Made by a program: the position numbers and the translations under genes. From Branchipolynoe longqiensis (lineage: Eukaryota > Annelida > Polychaeta > Phyllodocida > Polynoidae): a DNA stretch of 64,000 bases. This document shows positions 33,297 to 45,500 of this stretch, in pieces (the stretch's first letter is position 1; the number at the start of each line of letters is the position of its first letter). Under the pieces are notes generated by a model that ran no database searches, had not been told where the DNA came from, and saw nothing but the letters and a program-made list of their open reading frames with translations. The stretch spans positions 62,861,593-62,925,592 of the forward strand of contig CM059192.1 in NCBI GenBank assembly GCA_030323885.1. Direction: 5' to 3'.

Positions 33297-34302
33297 AGTC
33301 AATACTTTTTTGATGTACACTCGTCATACGTGTGGTCCCAACACTTGCATGTGAGGCAATGATGATCCCAATTACATTTCTTGTGCATGCATCCCTCCTT
33401 GTTGTAGTTGTGCCCGTAGCACATACCCTTGACTGGTTTGCTCCCCTCTGATGTGCCCATCTTCTACGTTGATTTGGCACCCGATTTGACCATCTCCAAT
33501 TTGAATGTGCATTGTCCATATTGAAATGCAACAGGGACAACTCGGTGTCCCCCATTTGGAACGCCTTCATTCCCTTCTCTTTAGCCTTCTCCCTGATTGC
33601 CTCATCATAGCCACGATAGGCTTCATCCGAATAATTGTTTGTCGTGCCATGCATACATATATATGCGAGGTGACCCATATAGCCTGAAGACTGCTCCAGC
33701 TCCCAGTACATTTTAATGGATCGTTTATGACCCCACATACACACCGCATATAACAACTCGCTAAACACCAACTTTGATACCCTCTTCTTGCCCTTAGTGT
33801 ACTGATCAAGGGCAAACATACAGCGCCGGCGTCTCCTATGCCTCGTGCGGCTCTGACTCCATGATCTGCTCCAGTCGGTATCGGAATGGTCTGATGATGA
33901 AGATCGGTCACTGCTGTCACTCGGGCTCGATCCAGGAGAGTCGTCATGCCTCCTCCTATGGCGACTACACTTTTTATCGTGCTTCCTTTGCGCTGTGCTC
34001 CTGCTCCGAGCACGGCCCTCCTCATCCGCCTCCAGCTTCTTCTTATCCAACACAGCTTTAAGTTTGGATTTGTGTCATTCACGGTCGAGTTCTGCGATTT
34101 CCCGAATCAAAGCCTCCTCCTCCTCGTCCTTTTCAGCTGCCACTACCCGTCCGCCCAAACTTGTAGCAGGCTTGCTACTCCCTTTACTCATCTCCGCTAC
34201 CATCAGACCCACCATCTGGTCTGCGATATCCTCAATGGTCGCCTTATCAGGGGTTGCACCGTCACTATCCCCATCTCGTTCCAACTTCATTTTCTTTGCC
34301 AA
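33297..34302 (-). pseudogene. Gag-like protein with Cys/His cluster
   Basis: Starts MAKKMKLERDGDSDGATPD at 34302. After a stop and frame breaks it continues with an Arg/Ser-rich stretch, a folded-looking region (VSKLVFSELLYAVCMWGHKR) and a Cys/His cluster, CYGHNYNKEGCMHKKC then HHCLTCKC. That cluster is expected to bind zinc and nucleic acid. The cluster is in another frame than the Arg/Ser region, so at least one indel is present. Confidence 0.65.
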
Positions 34303-34629
34303 CTTAGCCTTGACAATTTACACTTGAGCCCCCTTGGCGATTCATGCTCCTCTCCACAACCTGAACACAACTCCACACCCAATATATTATATTAGATTGA
34401 TCGTTATAATCTGTTATTTTAGTTTGAAGTAACTGACCTAAAATAACTTTGGAAATATTCAAAATGCTAAATTGATTTTGGCATGCTTGTCAAATCTGAC
34501 TCCATAGTGTTCAGCACTTACAGGTTCTATTATATTTACTATGCCCTTCTAAGTTCTATGCAGCGATAAATACTTAGTAAGTGAATCCGCATATACATTG
34601 CCAAATAGAGATTAATTTGCCAGAAGCTA

Positions 34630-36302
34630 CTCCACGTCCCTGGTGACATAGATCACAAAGCTGTGGACAACATCCAGCAGCACATTACCAAACCATGTCT
34701 CGATGAGATTCCAACCATGGATGAGATGACTAGAGCAATCGCCAGCTTGAAAGATGGCAAAGCACCTGGGGATGATGGAATTCCTGCTGAAGTATGGGAG
34801 CACGGAGGAGACAATCTGTTCAACAGACTGCACCAACTAATCACTAATGCCTGGGAGGAGGGTTCTGTACCCCAAGCATGGAAGGATGCCAGCATTGTAA
34901 CCATCTACAAGAAAGGTGATCGAACAGACTGTGGGAACTATAGAGGAATCTCTCTTCTTTCCATAGCAGGCAAGATCTTCGCCAGGATCCTCCTCAACAG
35001 ACTATCTATTCACATAGCACCTGATGTAGTTCCGGAGACACAGTGTGGCTTCAGAGGTAACCAGAGGATATGATATTTTGTCTCCGACAGCTACAAGAAA
35101 AGGGCACTGAGCAGGACCAACCATTGTACATGGTATTTGTTGATTTCACTAAGGCGTCCGATACAGTCGGGAGGACCCTGGCTATGGCAGCTACTGAAGA
35201 AGTATGGATGCCCAGAGAAGTTCACAACTATGATCGAGGCTCTACATACGGGAATGATGGCGAATGTTAGTGTTGGAGGGGAAATCTCGGAATCGTTTGG
35301 GATTACCAATAGTGTCAAGCAAGGTCCTGGACCCCACACTCTTCTCCATCTTCCTATCAGCAATGCTCGATGAGGCTTTCCGAGGCATCTGGGATGGCGT
35401 CTATATACAGTCTAGACAGAGCTCTGACCTATTCAACGTTGCACACTTCAGAGCGAAGACCAAGACTACTCAGATACTGGTGAGAGAGCTGCTATTCGCA
35501 GATGACAGTGCACTGGTTGCCCACTCTGCTGAAGAGATCCAGAACATAGTGGATGCTTTCTCTGATGCATCAAAGAAGTTCAGCCTGAAGATTAACATCA
35601 AGAAGACGGAGGTGCTGTACCAACCCAACTCTACAAGAACCCGAGAGGAGGATGTCATAGTTGACGGAAACACGCTGAACTCTGTTCCGGAATTCACCTA
35701 CCTCGGAAGCACTATATCAAGTGATGGACGCATTGATGCTGAAATACAGAGGAGGATGGCCAAGGCTAGCACATCTTTCGGCCGACTATGCCAGAGACTC
35801 TGGAACAACCACCATGTGTCCATGCGGGTCAAAGCAAGATCTACTTAAAATTGTGCTATCCACCCTACTATACGGAGACGAGGCCTGGACAGTGTACAGA
35901 CAACAGGTGAAAATGCTGCATGCCTTCATGATGCGACATCTGCGTTCAATCATGAGGCTAACCTGGAAGGACAAAGTGACAAATAAGGAAATACTTGAAT
36001 GGACAGGGCTGCCCTCTATGGAATATCTTCTGATCAAAAAGAATCTCTGGTGGACTGGACACCTCATGAGGATGTCATCAGACAGGCTACCAAAGCAGAT
36101 CCTCTACTCTCAACTGTCTTCTGGTTACAGAAAGAGAGGGTGCCCTCATCTCCGGTTCAAGAGAAACCTGAAGCTGAGAGACATTAAGACCGACTCATGG
36201 ACATCACTCTCACAGCAGAGAGCTAAATAGAGAGCAACAGTCAAGTAATGAAAGCAGCCTTTGTCGCATCGCAACCGACAGCATGATGATGATGATGATA
36301 TA
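34630..36302 (+). mobile_element. RTE-like LINE, RT and C-terminus, decayed
   Basis: Shows LKDGKAPGDDGIPAEVW, YKKGDRTDCGNYRGISLLS, PETQCGFRGNQR, VFVDFTKASDT (motif A), SVKQGPG (motif B, where the usual Cys is lost) and LLFADDSALVAHS (catalytic FADD). The C-terminus has FTYLGSTISSDGRID and WWTGHLMRMSSDRLPKQILY. A (GAT)n tail at 36284-36300 marks the 3' end. Three frames are used, so it is inactive. The clade call (RTE-like against other endonuclease LINEs) is from memory of the motifs. Confidence 0.8.
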
Positions 36303-37229
36303 AGTTGGGTATGTAGGTTCTAATCTAGAATTTGCTTTTGAAAATGTGAATTTTACTGCAACTAAGATTTTCAACCCTCTACCGATTTGGAGGTGAAAAG
36401 CCTTCATTTTGAAATCCCTATTGACAAATATTTATTTACTTTTAATTTGTTGTAAGGAAGAAAACTGCAATGGCCCAAAAGTACATTTTAAAGACCTTTT
36501 ATTCAGAAAGCAGCGTAAATAGTATAGAAATACGACAAGCAAACCTAGACTTAATAGTCATTGTATAATGCAAATGAAGTGTTCATGGAAGTAACTGCAT
36601 GGAACTGATCTGGTCACCTGATTTTCACATTCTTCACAGATATTTGCGATGTCTTTACAAATATGCACATTCTAGAAATTAATCTACATGATTAAAAATA
36701 AATTCCCTCCAAGAGTAGTGGGCTGTGACTGTTTGAACACTATTTGGTACATTTGATTGTAAACTCGCGAGGTTATTTCCCTAACCCAGCCTTCTGACAC
36801 TTTGTGATGATTTAGTATCCCTGTCTCACAGTGCTGCAAGAGTAACTAGGTTCTTAGCTACTGTGTTAGCTCAAATAGTCCATTTCGTGAAATCACACAA
36901 ATAAGGAATAACGGAAAGTATATAGGTTATAAGACCTAGTTATGGGTCAAATTCACTATTAGTCAAAGTAGGCTTTGTGATACTTTCCCTTAGATGTTGC
37001 TAGGATGGCCAATCCCCAAAAACTGAGGTTCATATGTGTACCTCGAAAGCCTTCAAGCCCCCGTTTACCATGTTTGAGTAATCAAATAATGATTTAATGC
37101 ATGTAACTTATGCGAAGATAACATGTTCATATATTTGAAGCAATAACTGGTCATCTGACCGGCAATCTGCAACTTATTGTATAGTTATCCGTCAAATGAA
37201 CTACACACACAATCTATGTGTACAATATT
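36303..37229. other. no recognised feature
   Basis: AT-rich intergenic DNA without an open frame of note or a recognisable repeat apart from a SINE-tail scrap (TTAGATGTTGCTAGGA) near 36990. Confidence 0.5.
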
Positions 37230-37690
37230 CCCATATTCGGCATAGGGGGGAATGCAAATATTCTATTACTGATCAGTGTACGTGACCAGGCGCATGAATG
37301 TCTATATATATGTAAGGGCTGGTGGTGCCTGAGTGGGATGTAAATAGACATAATGGTGCTGGCAGGTCTGGGTGTGAGTGCACTGAGGGCCTACCCCCTC
37401 TTCTGGGATAGGGATCTCCACACTCAAAGGTCAAGGTTGGTGGTGGCCATGGGCCCATACAGCTTGTGGTGGTGGCAGACCACTGGTATCCATGGGGACC
37501 AGGAATGCTGGATCCCTATTGGGGGAAAGGGGTGGGGTGATACTCTACAATGAACCCATGTAACCATATAAATAATACACCACAGGACTTGACTCTCTCT
37601 TCTTCTTTACACTTTATACTCTTCCTTTCTCTTTGTCTGTATTGATTTCTGCCTACACAGCCACAGATTCGAGCATTGGACTTTACATAG
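37230..37690 (-). repeat. LTR-like dispersed repeat, copy 2
   Basis: Inverted relative to 11930-12360. On the plus strand it reads GTGCCTGAGTGGGATGTAAA, later CATATAAATAATACACC and CTTCTTTACACTTTATACTC. A partial third copy of this last part is at 40770-40905. Confidence 0.5.
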
Positions 37691-37809
37691 GCATTCTTTT
37701 TTTTATACAAAGAAAATGTGTTTCCTCCATGTGTATGGGAGATTCCATGCCTTCGTAATTAATAATAATAACAATTATTGTTGTTGTAGTAGTCTTTATA
37801 GGCATGGGT

Positions 37810-38345
37810 ACGGCGATTGGTTCAAGGAAGCTAGATAGCCTAATGGTCAGGATGCCAACTCTGGAATGGTAGGAGTTTGGGGTCGACAATTGTTCTAGAC
37901 AATGTTCCCTTTGTTTGCACTCCCACAAAATCATTGGTACCGTGACCAGGGTCCTGTACAAGCTACACACTATAGTTGGTTAACCTACCCTGTGTATATG
38001 TAAGTGCTTGCCTGGCTAGGTATGTAATCGTAAGACTGACTCATGGATGTAAACCACTTAAAATACTTACGATTATAGGACACGTCTAGGAATGTGCACT
38101 GATCTTTCAGGTAAGGAAGCGCGTAGACAAGTAGGCATGAATAGGGTGATTACATCAGGGAACCTAGGTGGAATAATGGTTAGCACACTAGCCCCGGTAG
38201 GTAATAATCTGCACTGACCGCTGAGGCAAGGAAGCACGTAGACAAGTAAGCATGAATAGGGTGATTACATCAGGGAACCTAGGTGGAATAATGGTTAGGA
38301 TACTAGCCCCAGAACACAAAGAAGTGTGGCTTTCGAATCTTGCTC
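37810..38345 (+). repeat. tRNA-like SINEs with 114-bp duplication
   Basis: A head with GATAGCCTAATGGTCAGG lies near 37830. From about 38110 to 38345 a unit with GAATAGGGTGATTACATCAG and TGGAATAATGGTTAG occurs twice about 114 bp apart. A B-box-like TTTCGAATCTTGC lies near 38331. No complete tRNA. Confidence 0.5.
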
Positions 38346-38874
38346 TAGGTGCAATGTTTACATCACCCCCACAACATTATTATTATTATTATTACCACCA
38401 TTCAATAATTACAATGAATGAGTACCACCGTTATTTTCACACTTAATGTTATACAATTCACATATTTGATGTAGTGCCCTTTGCTCTACAATACCCATAG
38501 CAGGCGTTGCGGGTTCCTACGGCAAGCGTTTAATTAACTTTGGTTTATCATATATTTAATATATGTTTCTTCTCCAATGCATACATCTAAGGCTGACTGT
38601 ACATAATGATTGATATTTACCAAGTTTCACGAAGAATGCCAACAGCTGCCTAGAATCAAGGAATACAAACTGCCTGGTGTCAAGGAATACCATTACACCG
38701 GAATAAAATTGTGAAGGAGAAATCTTATACCGGTATAAGTTAATGCTGGCCCTCTGGTGTAAGCTTGCTCAAGTACATTATTCCTGGGGTATATAGGTCC
38801 AAGAATCAGAGGGAGCTGTTATATACCGTATACGGAGCTGTTATATAGTGCTACACTGGGGCTGCAGAAGGCCT

Positions 38875-39115
38875 AGACCGTTTGCAGAGCTGCTCTGCGA
38901 ATTAGAGGAAGAATGATGATTATTGGCAGAGCAGACATTGGTTGTAGCTCTGCGAATTACAGATTTGGTGGCTATAGAGCTGCTCTGCGAATTGGCAGAA
39001 GAATGATGATTATTGGCAGAGCAGACGTTGGTTGTAGCTCTGCGAATTACAGATTTGGTGGCTATGGAGCTGCTCCGCGAATTGGTAGAAGAATGATTAA
39101 TATTCATACAGCAGA
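38875..39115. repeat. 90-bp repeats just downstream of gene 2 stop
   Basis: GAATGATGATTATTGGCAGA starts at 38911 and 39001, with a diverged third start at 39091. The array is about 95 bp past the stop of gene 2 and may be in its 3' UTR. Ninety is a multiple of three and both strands stay open, which produces spurious open frames. Confidence 0.8.
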
Positions 39116-39206
39116 TGCATGCCGATCGGTTCTAGCTCCACGAATAGTCAGTGTGGCTGCCGTCAAGCACCACGTGACATACTTAGAAGAGCCCCGATAA
39201 GAATTC

Positions 39207-39427
39207 CTATGCCGTGATGGGTTCGTCCTCTTTAATGGCAGCCTCGTTGTCAATGGCGGCCTTCTCCGGGCGCCAGGAGCTTTCTGGGTCAGGGTCCTCC
39301 GCTTTGTACGTGGATTCTCTCTTCACCCAGTAATGGCCGCAGAAGTACATCAAGAAGAGGTCGACAAGCTCCAGTATCGAGATGAGGCTCCCACCAATGA
39401 GGAGTCCCATGAAGCCGCCCACCGTAC
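39207..39427 (-). CDS. gene 2 exon E: TM2, C-terminus and stop
   Basis: Acceptor GTTCTGTACAG. The codon shared with exon D gives Gly, then [20 protein letters not shown]: the TM2 pore helix with the G-x-S filter as GGS. The cytosolic tail is 40-odd residues, acidic, ending DEPITA and TAG at 39209-39207. The intron before it is 13.9 kb. No AATAAA was identified downstream. Confidence 0.93.
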
Positions 39428-39545
39428 CTGTACAGAACACATTATATATTTCCTGCATGAGTAAGGAACAAATACATGCAGAGAGCCCATTGGCTAATAA
39501 TATTATACAATTATATAATATAATACTCGCACAATGCTTATGCAT

Positions 39546-39588
<43 letters not shown>

Positions 39589-42500
39589 GCAGTACAGTGA
39601 ATGAGGTTAATGAGCACATAGCGCGCTGTGGGATGTGCTGCCACTGCCAGAGTTGAGGTTGAGTAGGTTGGAGCAGTAAGCCTAGATGACTATCCCCAGG
39701 CTCCATCACCTGATCACTGGTGGGTACAGCTGAGGAGCGAGTATGGAATTCCAGGTTATTATACTCGTATAATTCTTAAACAACATATATATGTATGTAT
39801 ATATTATATATGTATATATGTATATACTATTCATTTCAGACAAACCAAAAAGAATACAAATATGGTTGAACAATTCTCTTGCTGGTCGCCAATGCAACCC
39901 ATTTTCTTTATTTAAAACAACAATTTTAGGGCAGCAAGTGCCGCCCTGCACCCATCTGTAGTGAATGAGCCAATCCGAACATGTAGAAGTCTGAATGCAA
40001 AGTCCTTTATTGACCCAGCTAACACATAACATTAAGTAACACAGTCTAACTTATTATTTGGTTATGGTATATTATAACGTCACAGTAACATTAGACTGAC
40101 ATTATACCATGCATTGTAATGTTATAACGTCACAGTAACGTTATACTGACATTATAATATGTACCCAGATAGCACAGGGCCGACAGTGGCTATTGGTCGG
40201 ACAGTCACCCCACATTTTCCACCGACGGTGTAAAATCTATTCTTTAAAAACAAATTATTTATTTATTCTTAACCAAAAGGATTTTGCAATGAAAATGGTG
40301 TTTAATGAGCACTGGCAGGCATTTCGACCTGCTTTGAAAGCACCCAAATTACACATTCACCTATGCTGGTTAGTTGGGCACATTGTAACATCCTTCTCAA
40401 CCATATCTCGGGTGCCCCGCCACTGGTTGTCACTGCCCCCCATCGGGCCACCACCCATGGCTGGACGTTGGCCTGATATTGGGCACCGATGGTGTAAAAT
40501 CTATCCTTGTTTTTTAAATTTCTTTTTTAATTTAAATTTCTTTTTTTAATCTTAACTAAAAGGTTTTTGCAATGAAAATGGTGTTTACTGAGCATGAGCG
40601 GGCATTTACAACTTCTGACTCTCAACCGACTTGCTCCGAAAGCAACTGAATTACACCTCACCTATGCTTGTTAGTTAGGCACATTGCAACATCCTTCTCA
40701 ATCATATCTCTTTACCGCTTGATGGATGGGGGAGATTGAAGACCTGAACATAGGCTCTGTAGTTGCCTGTCTATTAATAATAAACCAGAGGGCATGACTC
40801 TCTGTCCTTCTTTACACTTTATACTCTTCTGTTCTCTTTGTATGTATAGATTTCACCCTAGCCTGCCTACACAACCACAGATTCGAGCTCTAGCCATTTT
40901 ACACCTAGTTACATACTAGTTGGCACTCGTGAAGCCAACAACTATCGTCCCATAGCCCTCACAAGCTGCATCTGTAAAACCATGGAGCGCATGGTAAACA
41001 ACCGCCTTGTCTGGCTACTGGAGTCAGGACACCACCTGTCCAACCTTCAATGTGGCTTCAGACGGGGCCACAGCACCCTCGACAATTTGATGCGCATGGA
41101 GACCTTCATAAGAGATGCTTTCCTTAAGAAGGAGCACGTTGTGGCTGTCTTTTTTTACCTCAAAAAAGCCTATGACACAACATGGCAGCATGGCATCATT
41201 GAAGATCTCCATGTGATTGGCCTTCATGGCCACCTGCCAATTTTCATCAGGAACTTTCTAGCCTTCAGGCATTTCCGCATCTGTGTCAAGACTACCTATT
41301 CCAGCCTACACTCACAGGAACTAGGAGTACCTCAAGGCAGCATACTGGCCGTGACCCTTTTTGGGGTCAAGGTCAATGGTATTGCTGCTGCTGTAAAGGG
41401 GGGGGGGCCCCTGTAGTCTTTTCGTGGATGACTTTGTTTTATATTACAGCGGTCCTAACATGAATGTCATAGAGAGACAGCTACAACTAAGCATAAATGG
41501 GATCCATCGATGGTCAGTTCTGAATGGATTCAAATTTTCCAAGACCAAAACAGTCTGCATGCACTTTTGCCTGCTGCGTAGAATGCATGCGTAACTGGAG
41601 ATGACCCTTGATGGGGATCCCATTAAAGTCGTTGAGAAAACCAAATTTCTGGGCCTCATTCTCAATGCAAAACTGTCTTTCGTGCCACATATAAAGTACC
41701 TGAAAACAAGATGCCTGAGAGCGCTAGATATTCTGAGGGTACTGTTCAGCTCAGAGTGGGGAGCGGACAGAGATGTTCTGTTCTCCGTGTACAGAACCTT
41801 GGTTCGGTCACGAGTGGATTACAGCAGCATAGTATACGGTTCCGCAAGGAAATTGTATATTGGGCTGCTAGACACGATCCACCACCAGGGACTGTGCCTG
41901 GCCCTAGGTGCCTTCCATACCTCACCGGTTCAGAGCCTCTATGTTGAAGCCAATGAACCATCACTTAACAACAGGAGAATCAAACTGGCCATGCAATATG
42001 TAGTCAAGATAAAAATGAATGCATTTAATTCTGAACACAATTGTCTATCCGAGCAACATGACGAATTCAGGTATGAAGCCAGGCCGAATTACATCCGTCC
42101 ACTGAGGCTCTGAATGAAACCTCATTTGGAGGCCTTGGGCATGGATTTGGATGTGTTGGAGGATGCCAAAGTCCCAGAACATTCCCCGTGGTCGTTGAGG
42201 AAGCCATCAGTTATCCTCCGACTCACAGAACTGAGGAAGTCCGGGACACATCCACTCGAGTACTAAGGACTGCATGCAGAGATTCAAGGCCAATTTGCAG
42301 ACCACCTCTCCATATACACTGATGGTTCGAAAGACCAAAGCCGGGTAGTCCGCCAACGGGAAAAATTTGGCGTATGCTTGCCCGATCAGAGCTCGATTTT
42401 CATTGCGGAAGCCCGAGCACTTCTTCTCGCGTTGTAGTGTATCGAGGAATCCAACCACACTAACTATGTTATATACAGTGATTCGTTCTCTTGCCTCCTG

Positions 42501-45500
42501 GCTGTTGCTGGACTGAAAACGAATCACCCTATTCTAGCAATGGTCATTTATAAAATGAACCAACTGGCAATGGATGGGTATGACATCCACCTGTGCTTGG
42601 TGCCTGGCCATGCCGGCATACAAGGAAACGAACGAGCTGATCGGGCTGCGAAGAGCCCCCAGCTCTGCCAATTTGGATTTCCACCGCTGTGTATAACTTA
42701 CAGCGTCATCAAAGGCCGGTTGCTCTCATGTCTATGTGGTGTGGGAGGTTAAAAATCCCGTGGGTCGGTAAAAGTGTAGGCTCGGGCTTTCTATCGACCA
42801 GCAGTGGAATGAGGAAGACCAGTCGTCTATGACTGAAATTTCCCCTGCTTAAACAACTAATTGACCAAAGAAAAACACAAAAAAAACTGTGATCTTGAAA
42901 CGTGTCTGATCCCTCACTCTGATCTGAAACCACTAATAGCCACCCACATAAAATCCAAATGGCAACATGAGTGGGATGAAAACATTAATAAACTTAAAGA
43001 AATTGAACCATCTGTGGGAAAACCACCACAGACTCATGGGGGAGGTCGGCGAGACCAAGTGGTCCTGAGCCTCTGCCGTATTGGGCACTCATGGCTTACA
43101 CATGCTTTTCTGCTCAAGGGGGAACCTCCCCTTGAATGTATTGGGTGTCAGTCCCCGCTGACACTCAAACACATTTTACTAAGTTGCGTTGATTTTTTGG
43201 CCCTGCGCCAACAATTCTACACTGCAGACAGTATGCATGACCTTTTTACTAAAGTAAAACAAGAAAACATTTGAGCCTTTTTGAGTTTACTAAATAAATG
43301 CTATCAATTATTAAAAAAACTTTTCTTTTTCTATGGGAATTTGTTTCCCTTGACCACAAATATATGATTGTGAGCTTTCTAATTTAATGAGTGTCTATTG
43401 GCACATAATTGATTGCCTGCTTTTACATGTAAATGCGATGGTTTGAATAAAAAACAAACATTTCTCGCTGTGAATATGGCCTATGCTGCCGACACATCGT
43501 AAAACAACCACAAATCTATCAATCAACCTGTAATATTACCTTTTATTGCTGTATTGTAACATGTAAGCTTGGTGTGACTGTGACAATTTTTTAGATATTG
43601 CATATCTCAGAAATTGCATATATCAGAAATACTTTTGAAGGGGGGATGTAATATATGCATAATAGGCACGAGATGAGAACGAAGGAATATGTAAATGAGA
43701 TGACGTCAGAGACAAACGGTGCCGTCGTGCTTCAGGACCCTGGACGGTGAATAAAGCATTCAGTATCCAGAAGTCAAAGTGTTCAGACGTTGTACTTTCA
43801 CACGGCCCAGTAGTGTTTCTATATGCCAATAGGACTAACTTGAAATCTGAATTATCAATTGTCGACTTCCTTACGAGTGTTTTAATAGTTTGTATGCAGA
43901 GTCCCGACTGTCCATTGCTTCAAAGGTATAACAGACTCGAAAACTTTGGAGTGAAACCATAGGCCTACGATGTAGCAAAATGTGTATACTCTTCACTAGC
44001 AAATTGGGGACCATTGTCTGATACAATAATGTTGGGTATGCCATGTTGTGTGAAAACTTCATTAATCTTTTCAATCACTGATTTGCTTGCGGTTTCCGAT
44101 AAATGTATTACTTTCAGATACTCGGAGTAATAATCTACGATTAATATATACTTTTCGTTTCTGCAATGAAATAAATCGGTGCCAAACTTATTAAAACGGG
44201 ATATCTGGTATATCATGACTCCGCAAAACTTTGTCCTGTAATTGCCTATCCAACCCAGGCCAGAAAACATGATCGTGTGCCATTTGCTTATGTAGCAGTC
44301 ACACTACGACGACAAGCAGCGGCGACAGCCCTGCGACACCCACTCCCAGTTGTCGCTGATTGTGGCACAGGTGTCGCGCAGGTGCCGCGCAGGTGCCGCC
44401 GCGACACCTCCGCGACACCTCCAGTTTCTCCACTCTTTCTCGACTGTCGCCGGGTTGTCGTTGGGATTTTGGACATGTTGAAAAACTTCTACGACAGCCG
44501 ACGACAGCCGAGGTTGCGGCACTGTCGCGGCACTGTCACGGCACTGTCGCGGCACTGTCACGGCACTGTTGCGGCACTGTCGCACTGTCACGGCACTGTC
44601 GCGGCACTGTCGCGGCACTGTCGTCTTGTCGTTAAGCTGTAGTTGCTTCTCTCTCCATGTATGTGTCTGTGTCTGTGTGTGTGTCTGTGTGTGTCTGTGT
44701 CTATGTGTGTGTCTGTGTGTATGTGTGTGTCTGTGTGTGTGTGTATATGTGTGTCTATGTGTGTGTCTGTGTGTGTGTCTGTGTCTGTGTGTGTGAGTGT
44801 GTGTCTGTGTCTATGTGTGTGTCTGTGTCTATGTGTGTGTCTGTGTGTGTATATGTGTGTCTATGTGTGTGTCTGTGTGTGTGTGTCTCTGTGTGTGTAT
44901 GTGTGTGTGTGTCTGTGTCTCTGTGTGTGCCTCACTCTCACTCTCAGTCTGACTCTGACTCTGACTGTCAGTCTGACTCTGACTCTCAGTCTGACTCTGA
45001 CTCTCAGTCTGACTCTGACTCTCACTCTCAGTCTGACTCTCACTCTCAGTCTGACTCTGACTCTCAGTCTGACTCTGACTCTCAGTCTGACTCTCACTCT
45101 CAGTCTGACTCTGACTCTCAGTCTGTCTCTCACTCTCAGTCTGACTCTCACTCTCACTCTCAGTCTGACTCTCACTCTCAGTCTGACTCTCACTCTCAGT
45201 CTGACTCTCACTCTCCCTCTCAGAGTGAGAGTGAGAGTCAGACTGAGAGTGAGAGTGAGAGTCAGAGTCAGACTGAGAGTGAGAGTCAGACTGAGAGTGA
45301 GAGTCAGACTGAGAGTGAGAGTGAGAGTCAGACTGAGAGTGAGAGTCAGACTGAGAGTGAGAGTCAGACTGAGAGTGAGAGTCAGAGTCAGAGTCAGACT
45401 GAGAGTGAGAGTGAGGCACACACAGAGACACAGACACACACACAGACACACAGACACACACACAGACACACACACAGACACACACATACACAGACACACA

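Larger units (their letters stand above)
31554..34302 (-). mobile_element. Ngaro/DIRS-type tyrosine-recombinase retroelement with internal deletion
   Basis: In minus-strand order: Gag (34302-33297), the start of the RT region (33084-32640), a short RT piece with DYLATVDIKNAYN near 32510, then a near-complete tyrosine recombinase (32458-31554). Most of RT and all RNase H are gone, with the junction near 32480-32500. It differs from the DIRS element at 2700-5360 in Gag type and sequence, so at least two such lineages are present. Confidence 0.8.
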
